Below are positions 56,415-64,000 of a stretch of DNA of 64,000 nucleotides, piece after piece. This stretch comes from Halobacillus halophilus DSM 2266. Lineage in GTDB: Bacteria; Bacillota; Bacilli; Bacillales; Halobacillaceae. A program made the translations under genes and the position numbers. The stretch spans positions 124,001 through 188,000 of the forward strand of contig NC_017668.1 of NCBI RefSeq assembly GCF_000284515.1, in the 5' to 3' direction. The notes under the pieces were generated by a model that did no database searches, was not told the DNA's origin, and saw nothing but the letters and a program-made list of their open reading frames with translations. The stretch's first letter is position 1. Every line of letters begins with the position of its first letter.

Positions 56415-57363
56415 TTGGCTGAAAAGTGTATGGTTTATCCGAATTATTTCCTTGATTCTGGCAGGTTTACTATGGATTACAGTCAATGTTGATAATAATA
56501 TGGACTCTGATTCGTTGTTCTTTAATGAAAATTCTTCGGATATGGAGACTATGGACAATATTCCACTGGAAATCAGATTTGACAGTGAAGAATATGTAGT
56601 AAGTGGATTGCCTCAGGAGGTTTCTGTAACAGTCGAAGGTCAGGCGAGTGTAGTTACTCCGGTAGTACGCCAGAAAAACTTCACGGTCTTTGTAGATTTA
56701 AACGGATTAGGTCCTGGAGTACATGAAGTTTCTCTTCAGCATTCAGGGATATCGAATCAGCTGTCTGTTTCTCTCAAACCTAAAACAATCGAAGTTACTA
56801 TTGAAGAAAAAGTCAGTGAGGATTTCGAAGTGAAGGTTGATTACCTGAATGAGAGCAGACTGGGCAGTGAGCTCGTTTTAGAAGAACCAACGGTACAACC
56901 AGAAATGGCAACCATTACGGGATCATCTTCTGTGGTAGATCGAGTGGCATCTGTGAAAGCTGTAGTCGATGTTGGATCAGCTCAGAGTTCACTTGAAGAT
57001 GTGGAAGCACCCGTGAAAGTATATGATGAGCAAGGCAACGAACTGAACGTGCTGGTCGATCCTACAACGGTTATAGTAAATGTTCCACTATCCAAAAGGA
57101 AAAAAGAAGTGCCTGTGCAGGTTACACCAAAAGGTGGTGCTCCTGAAGGGGTGGTGGTCAATTCAGTAACTACTTCTACAGAAACAGTTACGTTGTACGG
57201 TCCAGAAGATGTCCTGGCGGTTATCAATAAACTGGAGGAAATCCCTGTAGATATAACGGAAGTTACGGAAGACCAGACCCAGGAAGTGGAAATTCCGGTT
57301 CCAAACGGGGTTACCTCTGTGGAACCAGAAAAGCTTGAAGTTGAAATAGATGTGGAAGATTGA
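56407..57363 (+). CDS. cdaR: CdaA regulatory protein CdaR (YbbR repeats)
   Basis: This 318-residue protein has an N-terminal membrane helix (about residues 9-27) and extracytoplasmic YbbR-like beta domains rich in Val and Glu (for example VPLEIRF-like and KEVPVQVTPKGGAPEGVVV). It binds CdaA and tunes c-di-AMP output. The C terminus is acidic. Its start is inside the cdaA 3' end. Confidence 0.93.
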   Translation: MDNWLKSVWFIRIISLILAGLLWITVNVDNNMDSDSLFFNENSSDMETMDNIPLEIRFDSEEYVVSGLPQEVSVTVEGQASVVTPVVRQKNFTVFVDLNGLGPGVHEVSLQHSGISNQLSVSLKPKTIEVTIEEKVSEDFEVKVDYLNESRLGSELVLEEPTVQPEMATITGSSSVVDRVASVKAVVDVGSAQSSLEDVEAPVKVYDEQGNELNVLVDPTTVIVNVPLSKRKKEVPVQVTPKGGAPEGVVVNSVTTSTETVTLYGPEDVLAVINKLEEIPVDITEVTEDQTQEVEIPVPNGVTSVEPEKLEVEIDVED

Positions 57364-57499
57364 AATGACAATGACCCACAATAAAAGTTTTCGCGGAATC
57401 GTTTAATCATAGCACAGATTAATCAAGGTTCTTTCCTGCGATTACAATAAATCCAGCTAAATAACAAACAGTTTCACTTTAGAAAGAGAGGTTTTATTT

Positions 57500-58852
57500 A
57501 TGGGAAAATATTTTGGTACAGACGGGGTCCGTGGGGTTGCTAATAAAGAACTGACCCCGGAACTTGCATTTAAACTCGGCAGATATGGTGGTTACGTGCT
57601 AACAAAAGAGGTTACGAAGCCTAAAATCCTTATCGGGCGTGATACGCGAATATCCGGTGAAATGCTTGAAGGCGCTCTAGCTGCTGGTTTGTTATCCATT
57701 GGTGCTGAAGTTATGCGCCTGGGAGTCATTTCTACTCCGGGGGTAGCTTTTTTGACGAAAGCTCTTCAGGCAGAAGCGGGAATTATGATTTCTGCTTCTC
57801 ATAATCCCGTAGAGGATAATGGGATCAAGTTCTTTGGACCTGATGGTTTCAAATTAACAGAAGCTCAAGAACAAGAAATCGAAGAGCTGATTGATGGAGA
57901 GACAGATACACTTCCACGTCCATCGGGCTCGGATCTAGGACAAATTAATGACTATTTCGAAGGTGGACAAAAATACTTACAGCATCTTAAGCAGACAGTG
58001 GATTATGATTTTGATGGACTGCATATCGCATTAGACTGCGCACACGGTTCTACATCTTCACTTGCTTCTCGTTTATTTGCTGATTTAGAAGCTGATATCT
58101 CATCTATTGGAGCATCACCAGATGGCTTGAATATCAACGAAGGTGTTGGTTCCACCCATCCTGAAAAACTGCAGGAACTGGTTAAGGAAAAAAGAGCGGA
58201 CATTGGTCTTGCTTTTGACGGAGATGGAGACCGCTTAATTGCAGTGGATGAAAAAGGTAATATCGTTGATGGTGACCGCATTATGTATATTTGTGCTCAG
58301 TACATGAATGATAATGGCACGCTTGCTCATTCGACGGTCGTTTCAACGGTGATGAGTAATCTGGGTTTCTATAAGGCGTTAGAATCCAAAGGCATGAAAA
58401 GTGATAAAACCGCGGTGGGCGACCGTTACGTAATGGAAGAAATGCGCCGCGGCGGCTATAACCTGGGCGGTGAACAATCTGGCCATATTATTTTCCTCGA
58501 TCATAATACAACTGGCGACGGGCTGCTTTCTGCACTCCAGCTAGTCAATGTTATGAAAGAAACCGGCAAGCCTTTGTCAGAGCTTGCCGGTGCAATGGAG
58601 AAATTTCCACAAGTGCTTAAGAATGTAAGAGTCATTGATAAAAATAGAGTACAGACTCATCCTCGTGTTCAAGAAGCCATTCAGGCAGTAGAAGAAGAAA
58701 TGGGAGACAGCGGACGGGTGCTGGTCCGTCCTTCAGGTACTGAACCGCTTGTACGAATTATGGTCGAAGCACCAACTGAAGAACAATGTGAAACCTACGT
58801 GAATAAAGTAGTTCAAGTAGTAGAAGAAGAACTGGGTATGAAAGAAGAATAA
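57500..58852 (+). CDS. glmM: Phosphoglucosamine mutase GlmM
   Basis: This 450-residue enzyme converts glucosamine-6-phosphate to glucosamine-1-phosphate for UDP-GlcNAc and cell walls. The phosphoserine loop is [13 protein letters not shown] (Ser near residue 101), the metal loop DGDGDR (about residues 240-245), the sugar loop GGEQSG and the phosphate loop RPSGTEP. GlmM also inhibits CdaA in some Firmicutes. AGAAAGAGAGG precedes ATG 57500. A 25-base hairpin without T-run follows (58862-58887). Confidence 0.96.
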   Translation: MGKYFGTDGVRGVANKELTPELAFKLGRYGGYVLTKEVTKPKILIGRDTRISGEMLEGALAAGLLSIGAEVMRLGVISTPGVAFLTKALQAEAGIMISASHNPVEDNGIKFFGPDGFKLTEAQEQEIEELIDGETDTLPRPSGSDLGQINDYFEGGQKYLQHLKQTVDYDFDGLHIALDCAHGSTSSLASRLFADLEADISSIGASPDGLNINEGVGSTHPEKLQELVKEKRADIGLAFDGDGDRLIAVDEKGNIVDGDRIMYICAQYMNDNGTLAHSTVVSTVMSNLGFYKALESKGMKSDKTAVGDRYVMEEMRRGGYNLGGEQSGHIIFLDHNTTGDGLLSALQLVNVMKETGKPLSELAGAMEKFPQVLKNVRVIDKNRVQTHPRVQEAIQAVEEEMGDSGRVLVRPSGTEPLVRIMVEAPTEEQCETYVNKVVQVVEEELGMKEE

Positions 58853-58929
58853 AGACAAGACGCAGGGTGCACGGACGTGCATCCTGTGCATATTATATAG
58901 CGTGGTTTTCAAGACCCTCATAATAAAGA

Positions 58930-58959
58930 TTGACCTGCAAATAAAGGTTCAGGTAAAAT
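58930..58959 (+). promoter_or_regulatory. sigma-A-type promoter for glmS
   Basis: TTGACC (58930-58935), 18 bases, TAAAAT (58954-58959). The transcript would start about 100 bases before the ribozyme core. Confidence 0.65.
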
Positions 58960-59049
58960 AAAAGTTGGCCTAAAAAAATAAGTTTACCGCAGTATTGTTT
59001 TGGTAATGCAAGTTAAGGGCCGTATTCAAGCATAGAAAAGGAGAGAAGA

Positions 59050-59220
59050 AGTAAATTTATTGAAAAGCGCCAGGACTGTTTGCTGAAGCAGCAGCACAGT
59101 TGACGAGGAGGAGGTTCATCGAACGTTCGGCGGATGCCTCCCAGTTGCCGCACTCAACTGGAAGTTCAAAGGTTAAACCAAAGAGGCGACTCTTTGCTCA
59201 AATCCTTTGAACAAAGTGAT
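59050..59220 (+). ncRNA. glmS ribozyme-riboswitch
   Basis: The core starts AAAAGCGCCAGGACTG, with the expected self-cleavage between A59066 and G59067. It includes GTTGACGAGGAGGAGGTT, ATCGAA and TTCGGCGGATGCCTCCC, and the 3' pseudoknot arm with TTCAAAGG/CCTTTGAA. Glucosamine-6-phosphate triggers cleavage, after which the mRNA is degraded. It lies 113 bases before glmS. Confidence 0.93.
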
Positions 59221-59247
59221 TAAAAAATACAGAAATGCAACGGGAGA

Positions 59248-59301
59248 GGGGCAGCGAATCAGCCCCTGAAATAGATCGATATGGATGCTTATTCGTTGCC
59301 C
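59248..59301 (+). other. Two mutually exclusive hairpins between ribozyme and glmS
   Basis: GGGGC (59248-59252) can pair with GCCCC (59262-59266), or GGGCAGCGAAT (59249-59259) can pair with ATTCGTTGCCC (59291-59301, one G-U). The two share bases. There is no T-run. The element ends about 20 bases before the glmS ribosome binding site. Confidence 0.55.
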
Positions 59302-59332
59302 TTACTCCATAATTTGAGGAGGACAACAACTT

Positions 59333-61135
59333 ATGTGTGGAATTGTAGGATATATAGGACAAGATGATACGAAAGATATATTACTGAATGGCCTTGAGAA
59401 GTTAGAATATCGCGGGTATGACTCTGCGGGTATTGCCACTTTAAACAATAACGGTGTGAACGTATTTAAAGTAAAAGGGCGCATTGCTGCCTTGAGAGAA
59501 GCTGTTGATGAAAGTAATAAAGCTACTCTTGGAATCGGTCACACTCGCTGGGCAACCCATGGTGTGCCGAGCCGTGAAAATGCTCACCCGCACCAAAGTG
59601 TTTCTGAGCGATTCACTATTGTTCATAATGGTGTTATCGAAAACTATATCGATATTCGTGATGAGTATCTGGCTGATGTGAATATGAAGAGTGAAACGGA
59701 TACAGAAATCATTGTTCAGCTTATCGAAGTGTTAAATGAGCAAATGGACGATGTAGCAGCTGCTTTTCGTAAGGCAGTAGAATTACTATCCGGATCCTAT
59801 GCTATCGCTCTCATTGATCGTGAGAACCAAGATACGATTTATGTAGCTAAGAATAAAAGTCCATTACTAGTTGGTCTGGGTGACGACTTCAATGTTGTTG
59901 CCAGCGATTCTATGGCTGCCTTACACGTTACGGATCAATTTTTGGAGCTGATGGATAAAGAAACGGTTATCGTTCAAAGGAATAGTGTAGAAATTCAAAA
60001 ATTGGACGGTACTACTGTATCACGTGAACCATTCACAGCGGAGCTGGATGCTACAGATATAGAAAAAGGGACCTACCCGCACTTCATGCTTAAAGAAATT
60101 GATGAACAGCCATTCGTTATTCGTAAAATCATTCAGGAATATAAAAATGAAAATGATGAAATCAAGCTCGACCTTGATATTCGTCAGGCTATGAAAAATT
60201 GTGACCGCATTTATATTATTGCCGCTGGAACGAGTTACCACGCGGGACTTCTTGGAAAACAATTCATTGAGAAATTAGCGAATATTCCAGTAGAAGTTCA
60301 TGTGGCCAGTGAGTTCTCTTATAACATGCCGCTTCTTTCTGAAAAGCCTTTATTCTTGTTTATTTCTCAAAGCGGAGAAACGGCGGACAGCCGCTCTGTA
60401 CTTGTCCAGATAAAAGAACTTGGTCATCCAGCGTTAACGCTCACAAACGTACCTGGATCCACCCTTTCCCGGGAAGCAAATTATACAATGCACCTGCATG
60501 CAGGACCTGAGATTGCAGTTGCATCCACAAAGGCTTATACAGCACAAATGGCCGTCCTGGCTATCCTTGCTGTTGATACTGCACGTGCTAAGGGTCTAGA
60601 GCTCGAATTTGATCCGATGCAGGAATTAGGAATTGCTGCCAACGCTATGGAAGCTTTAACCGACCAGAAGGAAGAACTGGAAGAGTTGGCTCGCGAATAC
60701 CTTCCGACCACCCGCAACTGCTTCTTTATCGGCCGCAGTGTGGATCATTATGTAGGGCTTGAAGGTTCTTTGAAATTAAAAGAGATATCTTATATTCAAG
60801 CGGAAGGTTTTGCTGGCGGTGAATTGAAGCACGGAACCATCGCGCTAATTGAGGATGGCACCCCTGTCATAGCCCTTGCCACTCAGGAAAATGTGAATTA
60901 CTCTATCCGTGGTAATGTCCAAGAGGTAGAAGCTCGTGGGGCAAACAGCTTGATTATAAGTATGAAGGGTCTGGATAAAGAAGGAGATGCATTTGTTATT
61001 CCTTATGTCCATCACCTTCTTACACCGCTTGTCTCTGTAATTCCTCTGCAGCTAATTTCTTATTACGCCGCGCTTCACCGTGATTGCGATGTTGATAAGC
61101 CTCGTAACTTAGCTAAGAGTGTTACAGTAGAATAA
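59333..61135 (+). CDS. glmS: Glutamine-fructose-6-phosphate aminotransferase GlmS
   Basis: This 600-residue enzyme makes glucosamine-6-phosphate. It has a class II glutaminase domain with the nucleophile Cys2 (MCGIVGYIG), RWATHG and HNGVIENY, and two SIS isomerase domains ([30 protein letters not shown]), and ends [19 protein letters not shown] precedes ATG 59333. It is controlled by the ribozyme upstream. Confidence 0.97.
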   Translation: MCGIVGYIGQDDTKDILLNGLEKLEYRGYDSAGIATLNNNGVNVFKVKGRIAALREAVDESNKATLGIGHTRWATHGVPSRENAHPHQSVSERFTIVHNGVIENYIDIRDEYLADVNMKSETDTEIIVQLIEVLNEQMDDVAAAFRKAVELLSGSYAIALIDRENQDTIYVAKNKSPLLVGLGDDFNVVASDSMAALHVTDQFLELMDKETVIVQRNSVEIQKLDGTTVSREPFTAELDATDIEKGTYPHFMLKEIDEQPFVIRKIIQEYKNENDEIKLDLDIRQAMKNCDRIYIIAAGTSYHAGLLGKQFIEKLANIPVEVHVASEFSYNMPLLSEKPLFLFISQSGETADSRSVLVQIKELGHPALTLTNVPGSTLSREANYTMHLHAGPEIAVASTKAYTAQMAVLAILAVDTARAKGLELEFDPMQELGIAANAMEALTDQKEELEELAREYLPTTRNCFFIGRSVDHYVGLEGSLKLKEISYIQAEGFAGGELKHGTIALIEDGTPVIALATQENVNYSIRGNVQEVEARGANSLIISMKGLDKEGDAFVIPYVHHLLTPLVSVIPLQLISYYAALHRDCDVDKPRNLAKSVTVE

Positions 61136-61152
61136 AATACGCATTAATAAAC

Positions 61153-61190
61153 AAAAGGCAGTTGAGTATTACTACTCAGCTGCCTTTTTT
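61153..61190 (+). terminator. Terminator after glmS
   Basis: AAAAGGCAGTTGAGTA (61153-61168), loop TTAC, TACTCAGCTGCCTTTT (61173-61188, one G-U), more Ts to 61190. The A-run at 61153-61156 could also serve the leftward gene beyond. Confidence 0.9.
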
Positions 61191-61197
61191 AGGAGAT

Positions 61198-61482
61198 TTA
61201 AAACGCGCAGGTGAAAAGACGCTGCATTTTCATGTATTTATACATCATTCTTGCATGACGACCTTCAATTGTATAAGGGTTCTGCAGTTGCTCTAATTGG
61301 CGAATAAAAGCTATGTCACATTCACAGTAATTCCTGTAATACCTATAACATTCATCGTGAGCCTTGCAGGCAGCATCTACCGCGTTGACCGGCGCCCCCG
61401 GTCCGCTGCATCCCGGCCCGCAGTATTTATATCCCGGGAATAAACATAAGCCTGAAAGATAGGGGCGTTTATAGCGTTTCAT
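61198..61482 (-). CDS. Small phospholipase-A2-like protein
   Basis: This 94-residue, Cys-rich protein has a PLA2-type active-site helix: VDAACKAHDECYRYY (about residues 34-48) with the His-Asp pair, preceded by a Gly-rich loop YCGPGCSGPG (about residues 20-29) that would bind calcium. Eight Cys residues could form disulfides. There is no signal peptide. AGGAGGAAG precedes ATG 61482; the frame runs to 61530. Similar short proteins in Bacilli are annotated as phospholipase or VP1-like. Enzyme activity and a spore link are inferences. Confidence 0.8.
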   Translation of the reverse strand: MKRYKRPYLSGLCLFPGYKYCGPGCSGPGAPVNAVDAACKAHDECYRYYRNYCECDIAFIRQLEQLQNPYTIEGRHARMMYKYMKMQRLFTCAF

Positions 61483-61873
61483 TTTACTTCCTCCTGCTCT
61501 ATAAAAGCTAAACCGTGCGTATGACTGCATGTGCTATATCATATGATTCTTCTACTATTTAGTCTCTTCATCAGCCCAGGGAGTAAGGTTTACATAAAAT
61601 ATTAGGATCAAGATCGTATCGTAAGAATTTCTGGAATTCCACAAAAGGGTTGTTAAAAATTTTAATGGAGCGGGTATGGTCTAAATAGGCAGGCTTTGGC
61701 AAGAGCTGAATCAGGATTAAAAAAAGTTCTGTTTAAACTCCTTTCATTTTAACAACTTGCAAATTGACCAAAATGGCTGCATACGATGAAACAAGGATCT
61801 AAAAAGTGAATGAGGATGACCAAAACAGGTTATACCACTAAGAGCGGATAATATATTGTAAGGAGGATTCACT
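61483..61873. other. 391-base gap between the PLA2-like gene and trxB
   Basis: No gene, RNA or strong promoter is evident. TTGACC at 61764-61769 lacks a well-spaced -10, and TAATATATTG near 61850 lacks a -35. The AAGGAGG just before ATG 61874 is clear. Confidence 0.5.
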
Positions 61874-62827
61874 ATGGCTTATAAATCAATTATATTAGGA
61901 ACCGGACCAGCAGGATTAACAGCTGCTGTGTACTTAGCTAGAGCGAATATGGAACCCCTGGTTATTGAAGGCCCTGAACCAGGCGGGCAGCTTACGCTAA
62001 CGACAGAAGTAGAGAATTTCCCTGGATTTCCGGATGGAATCATGGGACCTGAACTAATGGATAATATGAAGAAGCAGGCCGAACGTTTTGGAGCTACTTT
62101 TAAACGAGGTTGGGTCACGGATGTCAATGTCGATCAGCGCCCTTTCACACTGAATGTAGATGGTTTAGGAGAGCTCGAGACGCAAACGCTGATCATATCC
62201 ACAGGGGCGTCTGCTAAGCTGCTTGGCATACCGGGAGAGAAGGAAAACATCGGAAAAGGTGTAAGCACCTGTGCTACGTGTGATGGTTTCTTTTTCCGTA
62301 ATAAAAAAGTGGTCATCGTTGGGGGTGGCGATTCCTCAATGGAAGAGGCTACTTTCTTAACCAAGTTCGCAAGTGAAGTGCAAGTCGTGCATCGCCGTAA
62401 TGAATTGCGAGCGTCCAAGATTATGCAGGAACGAGCGAAAAACAATGAAAAAATCACGTGGGCTCTTAATAAAACCCCGGTGGAAATGGTTTCAGATGGT
62501 ATGAAGATTACAGGTTTGAAAGTGAAAGACAATGAAACAGAGGAAGAGGAAGTAATTGAAACAGACGGAATTTTCGTAGCCATTGGACACAATCCAAATA
62601 CCGAATTCTTAAAAGGTAAGCTGGATATGGATGATAAAGGTTATCTTCTGGTAGAGCCTGGTACAACCGATACAAATATTCCTGGCGTATTTGCGTGCGG
62701 CGATGTACAGGATCAGAAATACAGGCAGGCAGTTACGGCAGCAGGTACAGGTTGTATGGCTGCTATGGACTCTGAGCGTTTCCTTGAAGGAGAAGCCGTC
62801 ATTGATTGGAGTCAAAACCTATCATAA
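61874..62827 (+). CDS. trxB: Thioredoxin reductase
   Basis: This 317-residue flavoprotein has an FAD-binding GTGPAGLTAAVYLARA (residues 9-24), the redox pair CATCDG (about residues 136-141), an NADPH motif GGGDSSMEEA with HRRNELRASK, and FACGDVQD. It reduces thioredoxin with NADPH. Length and the internal CxxC type the enzyme as a low-molecular-weight TrxB. In B. subtilis trxB lies elsewhere, so this may be a second or relocated copy. Confidence 0.93.
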   Translation: MAYKSIILGTGPAGLTAAVYLARANMEPLVIEGPEPGGQLTLTTEVENFPGFPDGIMGPELMDNMKKQAERFGATFKRGWVTDVNVDQRPFTLNVDGLGELETQTLIISTGASAKLLGIPGEKENIGKGVSTCATCDGFFFRNKKVVIVGGGDSSMEEATFLTKFASEVQVVHRRNELRASKIMQERAKNNEKITWALNKTPVEMVSDGMKITGLKVKDNETEEEEVIETDGIFVAIGHNPNTEFLKGKLDMDDKGYLLVEPGTTDTNIPGVFACGDVQDQKYRQAVTAAGTGCMAAMDSERFLEGEAVIDWSQNLS

Positions 62828-62832
62828 AACCA

Positions 62833-62873
62833 AAAAACCACCTTTTACTTGTAAACAGTAAAGGGTGGTTTTT
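62833..62873 (+). terminator. Terminator after trxB
   Basis: AAACCACCTTTTACT and AGTAAAGGGTGGTTT pair over 15 positions (one G-U), with further A and T runs. Confidence 0.9.
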
Positions 62874-62991
62874 AATGGATGTATTAAACGGTGTGGTTAA
62901 ATTACCTCGGCAGGTTATTCCATTAACGGCCCGGTTAGTTGAAGACTCAGTTTCGAGATAACTCGGGTCCGTTACGTTAATTGGTGGAGGA

Positions 62992-63110
62992 TTGGTGGGG
63001 AAGTAACTCGCTTTCCTATGGGGGAACGGTGAGCTTCCTCGCTCGTTTCACTCCCTGCGGGATCTCACCTAGTCCCTTCTCCCACGGGAGTCTCATCATT
63101 TCCCCACCAA
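62992..63110 (-). repeat. Palindromic unit 1 (reverse orientation)
   Basis: Outer arms TTGGTGGGGAA (62992-63002) and TTCCCCACCAA (63100-63110) pair perfectly. Internal marks, read on the plus strand, are TCGCTTTCC (63008-63016) and TCCCACGGGAGTC (63080-63092). A 64-codon plus-strand frame here is an artefact. Confidence 0.7.
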
Positions 63111-63289
63111 CCCAGCCACGGAAGAATAGTGGACCCTTTTCAAGAGAGAATGCTCTCCTCCTAAATAGGTCCTAAATGCTTCTACGACAAACTTTCACAT
63201 CGTTCTAGCATGAAAATGAGTTCATCATCACATGCTTTTTTTCACATCAAGAAACGGTGTGTGAAGTGGTTTCGAGTTTCTAATTCGGC

Positions 63290-63413
63290 TAGGTCCGGAG
63301 GGGGACGATGAAGACTCCTGTGGGATGAAAATGACAGGGGAGACCCCGGAAGGCAAAGCCTGAGGAGGCTCCGCGCATTCCCACGGAAAGCGAATTGTCC
63401 CCCGGAGGACCTA
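63290..63413 (+). repeat. Palindromic unit 2 (forward orientation)
   Basis: TAGGTCC (63290-63296) pairs with GGACCTA (63407-63413), and GGGGGAC (63300-63306) with GTCCCCC (63397-63403). Internal marks are GACTCCTGTGGGA (63313-63325) and GGAAAGCGA (63385-63393), the reverse complements of those in unit 1. Confidence 0.7.
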
Positions 63414-63502
63414 TCCTCTCTTTAAATAGCTCGAAACTGAGTCTTCAAGTAATGAAAGCTTATCTGTAATAAGCAACTTGGATAATGATTAGAACAATCA
63501 AT

Positions 63503-63544
63503 AAAAGCCTCAACTTCCCAAATCAAAGGGAGGTTGAGGCTTTT
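63503..63544 (-). terminator. Terminator of the M24 peptidase gene
   Basis: AAAAGCCTCAACTTCCC (63503-63519) pairs with GGGAGGTTGAGGCTTTT (63528-63544, one G-U). Read leftward it ends in TTTTAT, 10 bases after the peptidase stop. Confidence 0.85.
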
Positions 63545-63554
63545 AGGTGAAAAA

Positions 63555-63998
63555 TTATTTGAGTAGACGATGCTCAAAAGGAAAGTCAGAGAAATTTTCT
63601 ACGCCATCTTTCGTTACGAGAAGCTGTTCCTCTAATTTGACTCCTTCTTTGCCACCAGGTGAGCCAATATAACTTTCTACAGAAAGCACCATATTTTCTT
63701 GAATGACCCCATCATATCCTTTTTCTTCGAAGTCCTGCGGATAAACAATATAAGGGTATTCTCCGCTTAAGCCGGTACCATGAGCTACAGTAAAGTAACG
63801 ATTCGGGAAGAACTCATCCGGAATCTGCCAGCTTTTTTCAGCGTACTCCCGGAAGGTCATGCCTGGTTTTAATAAGTCAATATTATACTGGATCTGCTCA
63901 TAAGCGGTCTGATACAGGCGTTTCTGCTCGTTCGAAGGCTCCGAATCCCCGCACAAAAATGTTCGGCTGATATCGGTGAAAAAACCGAAAGGACCATT
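63555..63998 (-). CDS. M24-family metallopeptidase (Xaa-Pro aminopeptidase-like), C-terminal part
   Basis: The gene enters from the right edge; about 148 C-terminal residues are visible, with no stop up to the edge. The TTG at 63956 is internal, since the frame continues upstream as GPFGFFTDISRTFLCGDSEP. Metal ligands of the pita-bread fold are seen: Asp in TDISRTF, His in VAHGTGLSGEYPYI, Glu in LSVESYIG and Glu in VKLEEQLLVTKDG. This fits an aminopeptidase P or prolidase-like enzyme. The exact substrate cannot be told. Confidence 0.85.
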   Translation of the reverse strand, partial: NGPFGFFTDISRTFLCGDSEPSNEQKRLYQTAYEQIQYNIDLLKPGMTFREYAEKSWQIPDEFFPNRYFTVAHGTGLSGEYPYIVYPQDFEEKGYDGVIQENMVLSVESYIGSPGGKEGVKLEEQLLVTKDGVENFSDFPFEHRLLK

Positions 63999-64000
63999 CA

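Larger units (their letters stand above)
62939..63448. repeat. Composite palindromic element
   Basis: A perfect 19-base inverted repeat (62939-62957, TTGAAGACTCAGTTTCGAG, and 63430-63448) bounds about 510 bases. Inside are two related palindromic units in opposite orientation. They share GACTCC(C/T)GTGGGA, GAGGA(A/G)GCTC and GGAAAGCGA. There is no transposase. The units resemble the large intergenic palindromes scattered in many Bacillaceae genomes. The flanking 62874-62938 and 63449-63502 hold no gene. Confidence 0.75.

Noticed and set aside
58862-58887. Hairpin after glmM as a terminator
   Set aside because: The stem is good (11 bp, one G-U) but there is no T-run; a stability stem is more likely.
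62981-63175. 64-codon frame in the palindromic element
   Set aside because: It lies wholly in the repeat and has no ribosome binding site.

Overview
This is a chromosomal segment from a low-GC, endospore-forming Firmicute of the Bacillaceae. Halophilic genera near Halobacillus or Pontibacillus are my best guess from protein similarity, but the genus is an inference. Sporulation genes (sigH, cwlD, gerD, kbaA, pdaB, a Spo0E-like gene), AAGGAGG ribosome binding sites, many GTG and TTG starts and gene order matching the Bacillus subtilis ori-proximal region all agree. Almost every gene runs rightward.

Region 1 (1-7000) holds the cysS 3' end, mrnC, rlmB, rae1/yacP and sigH. It continues with rpmGB, secE, nusG, rplK, rplA, an L10 leader, rplJ, rplL and an RsmC-like methyltransferase. 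Region 2 (7000-19440) holds rpoB, rpoC, rplGB, rpsL, rpsG, fusA and tuf. Region 3 (19440-34790) is the S10-spc-alpha supercluster from rpsJ to rplQ, including secY, adk, map, a KOW-domain gene, infA and rpoA. Region 4 (34900-39250) holds the ECF transporter module ecfA1-ecfA2-ecfT, truA, an L13 leader and rplM-rpsI. The transcription, translation and secretion core is thus nearly continuous and is divided by many leaders and terminators.

Region 5 (39370-45910) is a sporulation and germination block. It begins with a leftward Cys-rich beta-helix gene that replaces the usual ybaJ-ybaK, followed by cwlD, salA, gerD, kbaA, pdaB and a small conserved-looking ORF. Region 6 (45960-52790) is an rrn operon with tandem promoters, 16S, tRNA-Ile, tRNA-Ala, 23S, 5S, nine further intact tRNAs and one truncated tRNA-Lys copy. 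Region 7 (52880-61190) holds rocF, a leftward Spo0E-like gene, sigW-rsiW, cdaA-cdaR-glmM and glmS behind its ribozyme. It links envelope stress, c-di-AMP and amino-sugar supply. Region 8 (61190-64000) holds a leftward phospholipase-A2-like gene, a thioredoxin reductase, a composite palindromic element and a partial M24 peptidase.

I found no phage, insertion sequence with a transposase, CRISPR array, toxin-antitoxin or defence system. The most noteworthy items are the beta-helix gene, the PLA2-like gene, the composite palindrome at 62939-63448, the possible switch in the rpoB leader, the rplGB promoter buried in an antisense-facing terminator, the truncated tRNA-Lys copy and a second foldable element between the glmS ribozyme and glmS. 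Starts were re-chosen by ribosome binding site and family length for many genes.
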